Source: DATKMS01 sp041497995 (GTDB taxonomy: Bacteria > Desulfobacterota > Binatia > HRBIN30). From it: DNA of 30,330 nt. A program made the position numbers and the translations under genes. The first letter of the stretch is position 1. Every line of letters begins with the position of its first letter. The notes below the pieces were generated by a model, which ran no database searches, had not been told where the DNA came from, and saw only the letters and a list, made by a program, of their open reading frames with translations. Location: contig JBGQHM010000034.1 in assembly GCA_041497995.1 (NCBI GenBank), positions 1 through 30,330 of the forward strand, written 5' to 3'. Shown here one piece after another: positions 6,959 to 15,273 of the stretch.

Positions 6959-8395
6959 ATGCCGATTGCGGAGTATGCAACCTATGATGGTCTGGGGCTC
7001 GCGGAGCTGGTGCGGACTGGTGCGGTGACGCCTGCCGAGCTGGTCGAAGAGTCGATCACCCGCATCGAGCGACACAACCCGCAGCTCAATGCCATCATCT
7101 ACAAGATGTACGAGCAGGCGCGCGCCACGGCAGCGCGCCGGCCGAACAGCGCCGCGGGTGCGTTCTACGGAGTGCCATTTCTCCTGAAGGACATTCTCGG
7201 CAACTACGCCGGCGTTCCCACGACTGCCGGCTGCCGGTTCATGACGGGTGCACCCGCGACGCGTGACGACACGTTGGTTGTTCGTTACAAAGCCGCCGGC
7301 CTCAACGTGCTCGGCAAGACGAACGCGCCAGAGTGCGGCATCTTGCCGACGACTGAGCCGGCGCTGTACGGCGCGTGCCGCAATCCGTGGAACGTGGCGT
7401 ATTCCACCGGCGGTTCAAGCGGCGGGTCTGCGGCTGCTGTGGCGGCCGGTATCGTACCGCTCGCGCATGCCAACGACGGCGGCGGATCAATTCGCATCCC
7501 GGCCGCCTGTTGCGGGCTCGTCGGTCTCAAGCCGACCCGCGGGCGTAACCCGATGGGTCCGGACATCGGCGACTTCGCCGGCGGCCTTGCGGTCGACCAC
7601 GTCGTGAGTCGCACCGTGCGCGATAGCGCCGCCGCGCTCGATGGCACGCATGGCCCGGAGCCCGGCGACCCGTATGCCGCGCCGCCGGTGCTCCGCCCGT
7701 ATCTCGATGAGGTGCAGATGCCGCCGGGTCGCCTGCGCATCGCGTTCACAACCAAGAACCTCAGTGGCAAGCCGCTACACCCCGAGTGTGTCGCGGCCGT
7801 GGAAAGCACCGCGAAGCTGCTCGAAGAATTAGGACATACGGTAGAAGATGCCGCCCCCGACGTGGACAACAATGCGCTGACGAGCGCGTTTCTCGCCGTG
7901 TTCGTCGCGGCGCATGCCGCGGTCATTGATGGCTTTGGAATGATGCACGGCCGGGTCCCGAGCGAGAAGGACTTCGAGGGGCTGACATGGGGCTTGTACC
8001 AGCAGGGTAAGCAGATCCCGGCCACGCACTATGTGCTCTCCACGATGATGTTGCAGATCGCGGCGCGCCGCATCGCGCGCTTCCACGAGACGTACGACTG
8101 CTGGCTCACCCCGACGCTCGGCACGCCGCCGATCAAGAACGGCGTCATCGACATCAACGAGCCCGACCCGATGAAGGGGATGGCGCCGATCCTCGACTAC
8201 GTGCCGTTCACGCCGATCCAGAACGCCACCGGCCAACCATCGATCTCGCTGCCGCTGCACTGGACCAGCGACGGCTTGCCCGTGGGCCTGATGTTCACCG
8301 CGCGCTGCGGCGACGAAGCGACGCTCTTCCGCCTGGCCGCTCAGCTCGAACAGGCGCGCCCGTGGCGCGATCGTCGGCCGCCAATTTGGGACTGA
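6959..8395 (+). CDS. Amidase signature family hydrolase
   Basis: 478-residue member of the amidase-signature (AS) family, hydrolysing amide bonds. The Ser-cisSer-Lys triad is visible: Lys77 in FLLKDILG, the GGSSGGS motif at 151-157 (cis-Ser), and the nucleophile Ser177 in DGGGSIRIPAA. Family landmarks GVPTTAGCRF, LGKTNAPECG, GLVGLKPTRGR and C-terminal LPVGLMF are in order. No GatB/GatC neighbour is present, so a GatA role in tRNA-Gln formation is unlikely. It resembles 6-aminohexanoate-cyclic-dimer hydrolase or fatty-acid-amide-hydrolase-like AS enzymes; the substrate is unknown. ATG 6959 is preceded by CCGAGGAG. Convergent with the serine hydrolase at 8492. Confidence 0.94.
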   Translation: MPIAEYATYDGLGLAELVRTGAVTPAELVEESITRIERHNPQLNAIIYKMYEQARATAARRPNSAAGAFYGVPFLLKDILGNYAGVPTTAGCRFMTGAPATRDDTLVVRYKAAGLNVLGKTNAPECGILPTTEPALYGACRNPWNVAYSTGGSSGGSAAAVAAGIVPLAHANDGGGSIRIPAACCGLVGLKPTRGRNPMGPDIGDFAGGLAVDHVVSRTVRDSAAALDGTHGPEPGDPYAAPPVLRPYLDEVQMPPGRLRIAFTTKNLSGKPLHPECVAAVESTAKLLEELGHTVEDAAPDVDNNALTSAFLAVFVAAHAAVIDGFGMMHGRVPSEKDFEGLTWGLYQQGKQIPATHYVLSTMMLQIAARRIARFHETYDCWLTPTLGTPPIKNGVIDINEPDPMKGMAPILDYVPFTPIQNATGQPSISLPLHWTSDGLPVGLMFTARCGDEATLFRLAAQLEQARPWRDRRPPIWD

Positions 8396-8429
8396 ACGCG
8401 AAACGCTCGTGTCTCGTTGCTCGTGAAGC

Positions 8430-8458
8430 GTATCTCGACGGATGATCTTGCGAGATAC
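8430..8458. terminator. Hairpin between convergent genes, possible bidirectional terminator
   Basis: Perfect 8-bp arms GTATCTCG (8430-8437) and CGAGATAC (8451-8458) with a 13-nt loop, centred in the 96-bp gap between two convergent genes. Upstream words CTCGTGTCTCG and CTCGTG echo the arm sequence, as in the other word-repeat hairpins. No T run is present, so termination is only a suggestion. Confidence 0.4.
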
Positions 8459-8491
8459 AAGAGGCAAGGAGTTGAGTTCCATGTCACTTGA

Positions 8492-9640
8492 CTACAGCGC
8501 GCCATACAATGCCATCAATGGGCCGGCCACGCGTGTGTCACCGGTGGTGCCCGGGGACATCTTGTTCATCACGTAGGCCCAGCTGACGCGCGCGTCGAGG
8601 TCGGCGAATCCCAGTGAGCCGCCCCAGCCGCCGTGACCGAAGGTGCGCGGGTTGGGGCCGAGCGGCAGGTCTGGGCTCGCCATCATGAACCCCAAGCCCC
8701 AGCGGATGGGGAAGCCGAGGACCAAATCTTTCCCATAACACTGCTCTTCGATGGCGCGCGCCAGCGTCGTCTCGCTGAGCAGGCGCACACCTTCCAATGT
8801 CCCACCACACGCCAATGCCGCTAGCACGCGCGCAATCGACCGCGCATTGCCGTGCCCGTTGGCCGCCGGAATTTCCGCCGCCCGCCAGGCGCGGGTGTTG
8901 GCCATCTCCGGCGTGAGCGGCGGGTTGCGCGTGGCCTTGCCGAGTAGCGACTCGGGATCGACCCGTGCGGCTGCGCCCGCCGCGGCGTTCTCATCGGGCG
9001 TCGGCGGAACCAACTCGGCGACTCGACCGTCCTCGGTCGCGGCCAGACCAATGTGGAAGTCGGCGCCGAGCGGGCCAGCGACCTCGTCGCGGAAGAACGT
9101 GCCGAGCGTCTTGCCGCTGATCCGCCGCACGACCTCACCGACGAGGTAGCCGAAGGTCAGCGCGTGATAGCCGCTGGCACTGCCCGGCTCCCACCACGGG
9201 CGCTCGGCCGCGAGCGCGTCCACCATCTGCTGCCAATCGTAGAATGCGCCGTCAGCGAGGGGCTGGCGGATGGCGGCGAGGCCGGCGGTGTGGCTCAGCA
9301 GGTAGCGCACGGGCAACGTAGCTTTGCCCGCCTGCGTGAACTCCGGCCAATAGTGCGCCACTGGCGCGTTCATGTCGAGGAGCCCGCGCTCGACGAGCAC
9401 GTGCGCACAGATCGCGGTCATCGCCTTGGTGGTCGAGAACACGTTGACGATGGTGTCACGCTGCCACGGCCGCGTGCGCGCCGCATCGGCGTCTCCGGCC
9501 CACAGGTCGATGACGAACGCACCGTCAACGGTTGCAGCGAAGGATGCGCCGACCTCTCGTCCGGCCTCGAAGTTCGCTGCAAACGCGTCGCGGACCGCCG
9601 CAAACCGTGGGTCCCATGTGCCGTGAATCGTCGTCGTCAT
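8492..9640 (-). CDS. Beta-lactamase-fold serine hydrolase (class C-like / EstB-type esterase)
   Basis: 382-residue serine hydrolase of the beta-lactamase/PBP4*-like family. Catalytic SxxK is Ser69-Thr-Thr-Lys72 (VFSTTKAMTA). Tyr158 in GYHALTFGYL fits the YxN/YxS element, and FGHGGWGGS near residue 340 is the HGG/KTG equivalent. No N-terminal signal peptide is evident, unlike true AmpC, so a cytoplasmic esterase of the EstB or lovastatin-esterase type is more likely than a beta-lactamase. Its ATG (9638-9640) overlaps the TGA of the histidine kinase gene (9637-9639), so it is the downstream, translationally coupled cistron of that gene. Confidence 0.93.
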   Translation of the reverse strand: MTTTIHGTWDPRFAAVRDAFAANFEAGREVGASFAATVDGAFVIDLWAGDADAARTRPWQRDTIVNVFSTTKAMTAICAHVLVERGLLDMNAPVAHYWPEFTQAGKATLPVRYLLSHTAGLAAIRQPLADGAFYDWQQMVDALAAERPWWEPGSASGYHALTFGYLVGEVVRRISGKTLGTFFRDEVAGPLGADFHIGLAATEDGRVAELVPPTPDENAAAGAAARVDPESLLGKATRNPPLTPEMANTRAWRAAEIPAANGHGNARSIARVLAALACGGTLEGVRLLSETTLARAIEEQCYGKDLVLGFPIRWGLGFMMASPDLPLGPNPRTFGHGGWGGSLGFADLDARVSWAYVMNKMSPGTTGDTRVAGPLMALYGAL

Positions 9641-10995
9641 ATGGACGCGGTCTGGGATGCTGTCGGTGCGGGCTGCGGCATGTGGACGCGTACGGTCGTG
9701 CCATGCCCTGGAACGCCGTCGATGTCGACGGTCCCGCCCACAATGCGGGCGCGCTCGCGGATACCGAGCAGGCCCAGCGATTCCGGACTGAAAATCTCAG
9801 CGTCGGTGATGCCCCGGCCGTCATCCTGTACTTCCAAGACTGTTTGGCCGATGTGTGTGCGGAGGGTGATGGTGACCTCCGTGGCCTGTGCGTGTCGCGC
9901 GACATTGGTCAGCGCTTCCTGCACGATGCGGTACAGGGCCGTGGAACGTGCCGGATCGATTGGGGCAGCGTGCGGCTCGCACGCGAACTTGCAGCGCACG
10001 TGGTTGCGATTCTCAAACTTCCGCAGTTGCCATTGGAGCGCCGCAGCGAGGCCCAGGTCGTCGAGCATGCTGGGGCGTAGCTCTGCCGCGATCCGACGCA
10101 CGGAGTGGATCATGGCGAGCGCTAGCTCAGACATAGCACTCAGCTTCTGCCCCAACTGCTGCACGGCACTCGCACCGGCGACGGCGGCGATCCGCTGCGG
10201 AAACAGATCCAGGTCGATCTTCAGCGCCGTGAGCAGTTGGCCGAGCTCGTCGTGAACCTCGCGTGCGATGCGCAAGCGCTCTTCCTCACGGACAGACTCC
10301 AGATGAGCTGACAGTGCCTGCAGGCGAGCGTTCGCGTCTTGCAGCTCGCGGGTGCGTACGGCGACGCGCTGTTCGAGGTTCGCGTTCAGGATGCGCAGGT
10401 CGTGCTCGGCGCGTTCGCGTGCGGCGAGCTCGCGCTTCAACATCAGCCGGTGGCGCTGCATCTCGAAAGCGGTGACGAGCGAGAGACCCAGCCCGAAGAC
10501 TACGGCTACGATCGGATCGGCTACTGCAGGATCGTCACTCAACACACGCATGTCGCCGCCCCCGCGGTCCACGGCGGTGGCCAGCAAGGCCGTCGCGCCC
10601 AACACCGTCGCAGCCTGCAGTCCCAGTCCCCATGGCAGCAGGGTGGCTGTCGTGAGGGCAGCAGCGACGAAGCAGACGGCAGTTGTTGCATACTCGCGGC
10701 TGGGACTGACCATGCCCGAAAGCGCGGTGAGCAAATAGGCGGCACCCACGACCGCGACCGACAGCGCGCGCGCGTGGCGCGCGGTCCACGGCCCGCGCAG
10801 GAGCAGGAGCGCGGCGATGGTGACCGAGACGCCGATACACTTGACGACGAACGGTCCCGCCAGCCGCGACGGCCCCACTAGCTCGACGGTGGTGAATGCC
10901 AGACCGGCGAGCAGAGCGATCCACAGGATCGTGCGGGTTCGGGTGATCAGCAGATCCGCGAACACATCCCGGTCGGTGGTATCCCTCCCGATCAT
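9637..10995 (-). CDS. Membrane histidine kinase, NarL/UhpB-type (HisKA_3)
   Basis: 452-residue sensor kinase. Five to six hydrophobic segments occur between residues 22 and 178 (for example ILWIALLAGLAFTTVEL, VKCIGVSVTIAALLLL, PIVAVVFGLGLSLVTAF), forming a membrane sensor with little periplasmic sequence. A coiled coil follows (about 180-235), then the dimerisation/phospho-acceptor box RLRIAREVHDELGQLLTALK with His248, and the HATPase_c domain with the N box EALTNVARHA (Asn364) and G1 box DDGRGI (391-396). A C-terminal Pro/Ala tail ends the protein. Kinases of this class signal to LuxR/NarL-type regulators. None is encoded beside it; the next cistron is a serine hydrolase joined by an ATGA overlap. 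I chose ATG 10995, which precedes the first membrane segment; an upstream extension to 11121 lacks similarity. Confidence 0.9.
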   Translation of the reverse strand: MIGRDTTDRDVFADLLITRTRTILWIALLAGLAFTTVELVGPSRLAGPFVVKCIGVSVTIAALLLLRGPWTARHARALSVAVVGAAYLLTALSGMVSPSREYATTAVCFVAAALTTATLLPWGLGLQAATVLGATALLATAVDRGGGDMRVLSDDPAVADPIVAVVFGLGLSLVTAFEMQRHRLMLKRELAARERAEHDLRILNANLEQRVAVRTRELQDANARLQALSAHLESVREEERLRIAREVHDELGQLLTALKIDLDLFPQRIAAVAGASAVQQLGQKLSAMSELALAMIHSVRRIAAELRPSMLDDLGLAAALQWQLRKFENRNHVRCKFACEPHAAPIDPARSTALYRIVQEALTNVARHAQATEVTITLRTHIGQTVLEVQDDGRGITDAEIFSPESLGLLGIRERARIVGGTVDIDGVPGHGTTVRVHMPQPAPTASQTASI

Positions 10996-11020
10996 GTGAG
11001 TGAATTGCAGCCCCCTGATT

Positions 11021-11062
11021 GCGCACAACTGTGCGCCAACGTCAAGGTGCGGTTGACCGCAC
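11021..11062. promoter_or_regulatory. Two adjacent 7-2-7 perfect dyads in a divergent promoter
   Basis: GCGCACAACTGTGCGC (11021-11036) and GTGCGGTTGACCGCAC (11047-11062) are both perfect 16-bp dyads with 7-bp half-sites and 2-bp spacers. Their centres are 26 bp apart, in the 95-bp divergent region between the histidine kinase and the thioesterase. They fit operator sites for a dimeric regulator acting on one or both genes. The half-sites differ from each other, so they may serve two proteins. Confidence 0.45.
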
Positions 11063-11090
11063 GCGCGCAGGCTCGTATGCAGCCCCTTGT

Positions 11091-11585
11091 ATGAGCGATC
11101 CGCCGCCGCCACAGACCCCACCGTTCGTGCGCGCGTGGCTGGTACGTCAACCGGGCCAGCTGATCGGCAGAGGACATCCGGCGGGCGACTTCCTCGAGGC
11201 GTACGACTGGAAGGTGCTATCGGAGGACGAGGGCTTCTTGCGCATTCGCGCGCACGTACCGGCGCACGTGAAGAATCCGCGCGGTCAACTGTTCGGGGGC
11301 TTCACCCCCACGTACGTCGATCTGGTCGCCTTGTTCACGGTGCGCGCCAGCGAGCAACGAGTCGCACAGCGCTTCCGCACGTGGCTCGCAACCACCAACA
11401 TGCGGGTCGACTACTTCGAGCCGATCGTTGGGCCGCAGTTCGTCATGGAGAGCCGGTTGATCAAGAAGCGGGGACGGACCAACTTCGTGGAGACGTGCTT
11501 CTTCGATCCCGAGGAGACGTTGGCCGTCTTCGCACTAACCACACTCCGGGAGGTCGGTCTCGACCGGCCCCTCGGAGATGTGTGA
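11091..11585 (+). CDS. PaaI-type hotdog-fold thioesterase
   Basis: 164-residue single hotdog-domain protein, a likely acyl-CoA thioesterase. Landmarks are VPAHVKNPRGQLFGGFTPTYVDLVA (conserved N-x-x-G-Q-x-F-G-G-F helix start with Asp as candidate general base), the beta strand TTNMRVDYFEPIVG, and GRTNFVETCFFDPEETLAVFALTT. The N-terminal part (PPPPQTPPFVRAWLVRQPGQ) is an extension. Start ATG 11091 opens MSDPPPPQ; an upstream in-frame start at 11019 would read across the dyad operators and is rejected. Divergent from the histidine kinase, sharing its short promoter region. Followed at once by an inverted repeat element. Confidence 0.87.
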   Translation: MSDPPPPQTPPFVRAWLVRQPGQLIGRGHPAGDFLEAYDWKVLSEDEGFLRIRAHVPAHVKNPRGQLFGGFTPTYVDLVALFTVRASEQRVAQRFRTWLATTNMRVDYFEPIVGPQFVMESRLIKKRGRTNFVETCFFDPEETLAVFALTTLREVGLDRPLGDV

Positions 11586-11684
11586 GAGGAAGCTGTCAGC
11601 CATCAGCGGTCAGCCAGAAGGAAGCCGGAGAATACGCAACCTCCTGAGCTGAAAGCTGAGTGTTGATGGCTGACAGCTTTCCTT
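11586..11684. repeat. Inverted repeat element, AGCTATCAGCCATCAGC family, copy 2
   Basis: Begins on the base after the thioesterase stop. Left arm 11586-11607 (GAGGAAGCTGTCAGCCATCA and on) is inverted at 11663-11684 (TTGATGGCTGACAGCTTTCC). It shares both arms with the element at 6837-6934, while the middle differs. The remaining gap up to 11813 shows no further gene or structure. Confidence 0.72.
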
Positions 11685-11813
11685 GCGTTTCCATTTCCGT
11701 GGCGCGGGTGATAGTGACCGCGCCAGTCGTTTGCCGGTTCGTCGCTGACCTCCGCGCGCCGGTTTGACGAGTGCGTAAACGCGCTGGATACCAGCGCCCC
11801 TATTGGCAGTGGT

Positions 11814-13487
11814 ATGGGACGAAGACGTGGCGGCCGTCGTCGCAAGAAGACGGCAGAACTAATCGGGCAGGTGCCAGCCGGCGCCGCCGTGGAAACGGCG
11901 TCGTCCGATGGCGCAATGGATCTGCGCGGCTCGCGGGCGGCGGCAGCGCGGCTCGGCATTCGCCAGCTCTACCCGGAGCAGGAACGCACCGTCACGGCGT
12001 CGTTGGCCGGCCACGATGTGCTCGTGGTACTGCCGACCGGTTTTGGGAAGTCGGCCTGCTACCAAGTGCCCTCGATGGTCTTGCCGCGTCCGGTGGTGCT
12101 CGTGTCGCCGCTGCTGGCGCTCATCCGCGACCAACACGAGAAGCTGCTGGCGCGCAACATTCCGGTGGAGCGCCTCGACGGAACCATCCGCGGTCCGGCG
12201 CGGCGCGCTGCGTTGCAGCGCATTGCGGCCGGCGGATCGCTGCTGGTGATGACTACGCCGGAAACGCTGGCGGGCAAAGAGCTGGGAGAGGCCTTGCGGA
12301 GTGCCGGCCTGTCCCTGGCGGCGGTCGACGAGGCGCACTGTATCTCGGAATGGGGCCACGACTTCCGTCCCGCGTATCTGCGTCTGGGCGAACGACTGCG
12401 CGAGCTGGGTGCCCCACCGGTCTTGGCGCTGACTGCTACCGCCACGCAAAGCGTGCGCGACGATATCGTGAAGCATCTCGGCATGCGCGATCCCGAGGTG
12501 GTTGCCGGCTCGCCGCACCGCGCCAACCTCGCATTCGAGGTCATGGAGATCTCCGGCGCTGACCGGCTGCGCGCGCTGGCCCGATTCGTCAAACGACTGC
12601 ACCGCCCGGGCATCGTCTACTGTGCGACGACGAAAGCGGTCGACGATTTGTACGGCGCGCTGCGACTCATGCGCTTGCCGGCGCATCGCTACCATGGGCG
12701 CATGGCCGCCAAGGAACGCAACGCGGAGCAGGAGCTGTACATGCGGCCCGGCCGGCGCACGGTGATGGTGGCGACCAGCGCTTTCGGGCTCGGCATCGAC
12801 AAACCGGATATCCGCTACATCGTGCACTATCAGGCGCCGGCGTCGCTCGAACAATACGTCCAGGAAGCGGGGCGTGCCGGTCGCGACGGGCGGCGCGCCG
12901 ACTGTGTCCTCCTCTATGACCCGAAGGACCGGGAGATTCACGAGGCCCTACTACAAGGCAGTCGTGTCCGGCCCGATCAGCTGTATCGGATTGCCGCGGC
13001 CCTCGTCGCCTGGGCTGGCGAGGGCCGCGTACCGAGTTCGGATGCGCTGGCGCTCTCCGCACAGCTCGGTGAGCGTCCCGCAAAAGCCTTGCTCGCTGTC
13101 CTCGAGGAAGCAGGACTTGTGACGATCGAAGATGACGGCATTCATATCGCTGTTGCCCCATCGGAGTTCCAGGAGCAGGCGCGGAGCCTTGCGGGCCGGT
13201 TCCTCACGCTGCGCACACAAGATGGCCGGCGGCTCGACCGGCTTGCTGAATACGTCCATACGTCCGAATGCCGCGCCAATTTCTTGCAACGCTACTTCGG
13301 CGAAGAGGCCGGCGCACCGTGCGGGCTGTGCGACATCTGCCGCGGCGCGCCGCAACGTCCCTCGACCTTCTGGCAACCGATCGCGCGACCACAGGGCCCG
13401 CGCGGCCGCAAGCGCCGGCGCGGCGGGCGCCGCCGGCGCGGCCGTGGCGGCGGCGCACCGGCGCAGGGTACCGCACCGAGCAGCTGA
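11814..13487 (+). CDS. RecQ-like ATP-dependent DNA helicase with basic tails
   Basis: 557-residue superfamily 2 helicase. An Arg/Lys-rich N-terminus (MGRRRGGRRRKK) precedes the RecA-like domains. Walker A is VLPTGFGKSACYQ (Lys79), Walker B/DEAH is VDEAHCISEWGHDFRP (172 on), followed by LALTATAT, GIVYCATTKAVDDL, YHGRMAAKERNAEQ, ATSAFGLGIDKPDIRYIVHY and QEAGRAGRDG. The C-terminal zinc site appears as ECRANFLQRYFGE with CGLCDIC. A winged-helix-like region lies between. There is no HRDC domain; instead a C-terminal Arg/Gly-rich tail (RGRKRRRGGRRRRGRGGG). E. coli RecQ is 609 residues with HRDC. Role: DNA unwinding in recombination repair. ATG 11814 gives the basic N-terminus; no strong ribosome site is seen. 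Convergent with the next gene, with five bases between stops. Confidence 0.93.
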   Translation: MGRRRGGRRRKKTAELIGQVPAGAAVETASSDGAMDLRGSRAAAARLGIRQLYPEQERTVTASLAGHDVLVVLPTGFGKSACYQVPSMVLPRPVVLVSPLLALIRDQHEKLLARNIPVERLDGTIRGPARRAALQRIAAGGSLLVMTTPETLAGKELGEALRSAGLSLAAVDEAHCISEWGHDFRPAYLRLGERLRELGAPPVLALTATATQSVRDDIVKHLGMRDPEVVAGSPHRANLAFEVMEISGADRLRALARFVKRLHRPGIVYCATTKAVDDLYGALRLMRLPAHRYHGRMAAKERNAEQELYMRPGRRTVMVATSAFGLGIDKPDIRYIVHYQAPASLEQYVQEAGRAGRDGRRADCVLLYDPKDREIHEALLQGSRVRPDQLYRIAAALVAWAGEGRVPSSDALALSAQLGERPAKALLAVLEEAGLVTIEDDGIHIAVAPSEFQEQARSLAGRFLTLRTQDGRRLDRLAEYVHTSECRANFLQRYFGEEAGAPCGLCDICRGAPQRPSTFWQPIARPQGPRGRKRRRGGRRRRGRGGGAPAQGTAPSS

Positions 13488-13492
13488 CCGCC

Positions 13493-15184
13493 TTACGCGA
13501 CGACCCCCGCCACTTTGAGCGCGCAGTACGTCGCGTAACCGCCGGAGAGATTGTGCGGCCGGTAGCCGTGCTGCGCGAGGAAGCGCGTCGCATAGTAGGC
13601 ACGCTGGCCGACACCGCAGGAGAGCCATATGTCGCGGTCCTTCGGGAGCTCTCGGTAGCGCTGGCGCATCTGTGAGAGCGGCAGGTTGAGGGTGCCGGGG
13701 ATATGCCCCGCAGCAAACTCCTCGGCCTCGCGCACGTCCACCAGCAGCGCGCCGGTGTGCGCCAGCGCCAGCCACTCCGCGACCGGCATGTCGCCGTTGA
13801 GTACATTCTCGGCGAGCATGCCCGCGAGGTTCACCGGATCTTTCGCGGCGCCGAACTGCGGGGCGTAGCACAGCTCGGCCTCAGCGAGGTCATGCACGGT
13901 GCCGTGGAACTGGATGGCGGTGGCGATGACGTCGATGCGTTTTTCCACGCCCTCCATGCCGACGGCCTGTGCGCCGAGAATGCGTCCATCGGGCACGGAG
14001 AACAGCAGCTTCAGATGGATGGGCTGCGCGCCGGGGTAGTAACCCGCGTGGTGCCCCGGATGCAGGTACACCTTCTCGAAGCTGGTGACACCAGCGCGCC
14101 GCAGCCCCTTCTCGCTGGCGCCGGTGGACGCTACGGTCATCCCCAAGACGCCCACCACGGCGGTGGCCTGCACGCCGCGGAACTGCGTGGTCCGCCCCGC
14201 GATCGACTCCGCCGCCACGCGGCCCTGACGATTCGCCGGCCCCGCAAGCGGTAGCACGGTCTCCTGTCCAGTGAGCACGTCTTGGACTTCAACCACATCG
14301 CCGACCGCCCAGATGTGCGGATCAGAGGTGCGCATCTGCGCGTCGACGACGATGCCGCCACGCGGGCCGATGCGCACGCCGGCCGTTTGTGCCAGCCCTG
14401 TCTCGGGACGTACGCCGATGGCGAGAATGACCAGATCGGCCGGAAGCTGCGCCCCGCTTTCCGACACCACGACAAGTCGGGTGTCATCCCGTTGCTCGAT
14501 CCGCGCGAGGCCGTCCCCGAGGTGCAGGTGCACGCCTTTGGCCGCAAGGTGTTGCGTGACCGGTGCCGCCATTTCGGGATCGAGCGGCGGCATCACTTGC
14601 GGCAGCTTCTCGAGTACGGTGACTGAGAGCTCGCGATGGATCAGGTTCTCCACCATTTCCAAGCCGATGAACCCGCCCCCGACAACGACCGCGGTATGCG
14701 CGTCGCGCTCGGTAATCCACGCGCGGATGCGGCGCGAGTCGGGGATGCTGCGCACCGCGAATACGCCGGACAAGTCGACGCCGGGCAGCGGCGGTCGGAT
14801 CGGCGCGGCTCCGGGTGAGAGCACCAGTATGTCGTAGGGTTCCTGTCGTGTCGTGCCGGCCCGGAGATCGCGCAGCGTGATCGTGTGCCCGTTGCGGTCG
14901 ATGTGGGTGACTTCGGTGTCGGTGTGCACGGCGATGTTGAAGCGCTCGCGGAAGGTTTGACTCGACGCGACCAACAGCTTCCGCTCATCGGCAATGACGT
15001 TGCCGACGTAATACGGCAGTCCGCAGTTGGCGAACGAAACGTACGGGCCGCGGTCGATCAGGACGATCTCGAACGATTCATCGAGCCGCCGCAACCGTGC
15101 GGCGCAGGAGGCGCCGCCGGCAACGCCGCCGACGATCAGTACGCGCCGGCCGTTGGGTGCTTGAAGCTGGGTGTCGTCATTCAT
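13493..15184 (-). CDS. CoA-disulfide reductase-like flavoprotein with C-terminal rhodanese domain
   Basis: 563-residue fusion of a pyridine-nucleotide-disulfide oxidoreductase and a rhodanese domain, the CoADR-RHD/NADH-dependent persulfide reductase type. It reduces CoA disulfide, CoA-persulfide or polysulfide. FAD binding is RRVLIVGGVAGGASCAARLR near residue 14. Single active-site Cys54 in YVSFANCGLPYYVGN is diagnostic of the CoADR class. The NAD site is AVVVGGGFIGLEMVENL and the second FAD motif HIWAVGDVVEV. The rhodanese part starts near residue 470, with Cys523 in WLSCGVGQRAYYATRFL as sulfur acceptor. ATG 15184 has GTGGAGC just upstream; the longer open frame to 15274 has no similarity. 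It suggests cytoplasmic sulfur or thiol redox metabolism. Confidence 0.94.
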   Translation of the reverse strand: MNDDTQLQAPNGRRVLIVGGVAGGASCAARLRRLDESFEIVLIDRGPYVSFANCGLPYYVGNVIADERKLLVASSQTFRERFNIAVHTDTEVTHIDRNGHTITLRDLRAGTTRQEPYDILVLSPGAAPIRPPLPGVDLSGVFAVRSIPDSRRIRAWITERDAHTAVVVGGGFIGLEMVENLIHRELSVTVLEKLPQVMPPLDPEMAAPVTQHLAAKGVHLHLGDGLARIEQRDDTRLVVVSESGAQLPADLVILAIGVRPETGLAQTAGVRIGPRGGIVVDAQMRTSDPHIWAVGDVVEVQDVLTGQETVLPLAGPANRQGRVAAESIAGRTTQFRGVQATAVVGVLGMTVASTGASEKGLRRAGVTSFEKVYLHPGHHAGYYPGAQPIHLKLLFSVPDGRILGAQAVGMEGVEKRIDVIATAIQFHGTVHDLAEAELCYAPQFGAAKDPVNLAGMLAENVLNGDMPVAEWLALAHTGALLVDVREAEEFAAGHIPGTLNLPLSQMRQRYRELPKDRDIWLSCGVGQRAYYATRFLAQHGYRPHNLSGGYATYCALKVAGVVA

Positions 15185-15273
15185 GCGAGCTCCACTCGGA
15201 GGAAGGTTGCACTCCTCGTAGCACACCGGTGCGCAATGAGCAGGACCGGGGGGCTCCTCGCACCTCGCGAACA

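Noticed and set aside
6959..8395. GatA subunit of the amidotransferase
   Set aside because: AS-family motifs are general; gatB and gatC are absent and the C-terminal half differs from GatA.
8492..9640. Antibiotic-resistance beta-lactamase
   Set aside because: SxxK and HGG motifs fit the broad fold, but there is no signal peptide and the tyrosine motif is not YxN; an esterase-like hydrolase is more likely.
9053..10255. 400-codon plus-strand open frame
   Set aside because: Runs antisense through the serine hydrolase and histidine kinase genes; composition is a GC-skew shadow without motifs.
11859..12941. 360-codon minus-strand open frame
   Set aside because: Antisense to the RecQ helicase domain; no recognisable protein features.
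12951..13871. 306-codon minus-strand open frame
   Set aside because: Out-of-frame shadow of the 3' ends of RecQ and the CoA-disulfide reductase.
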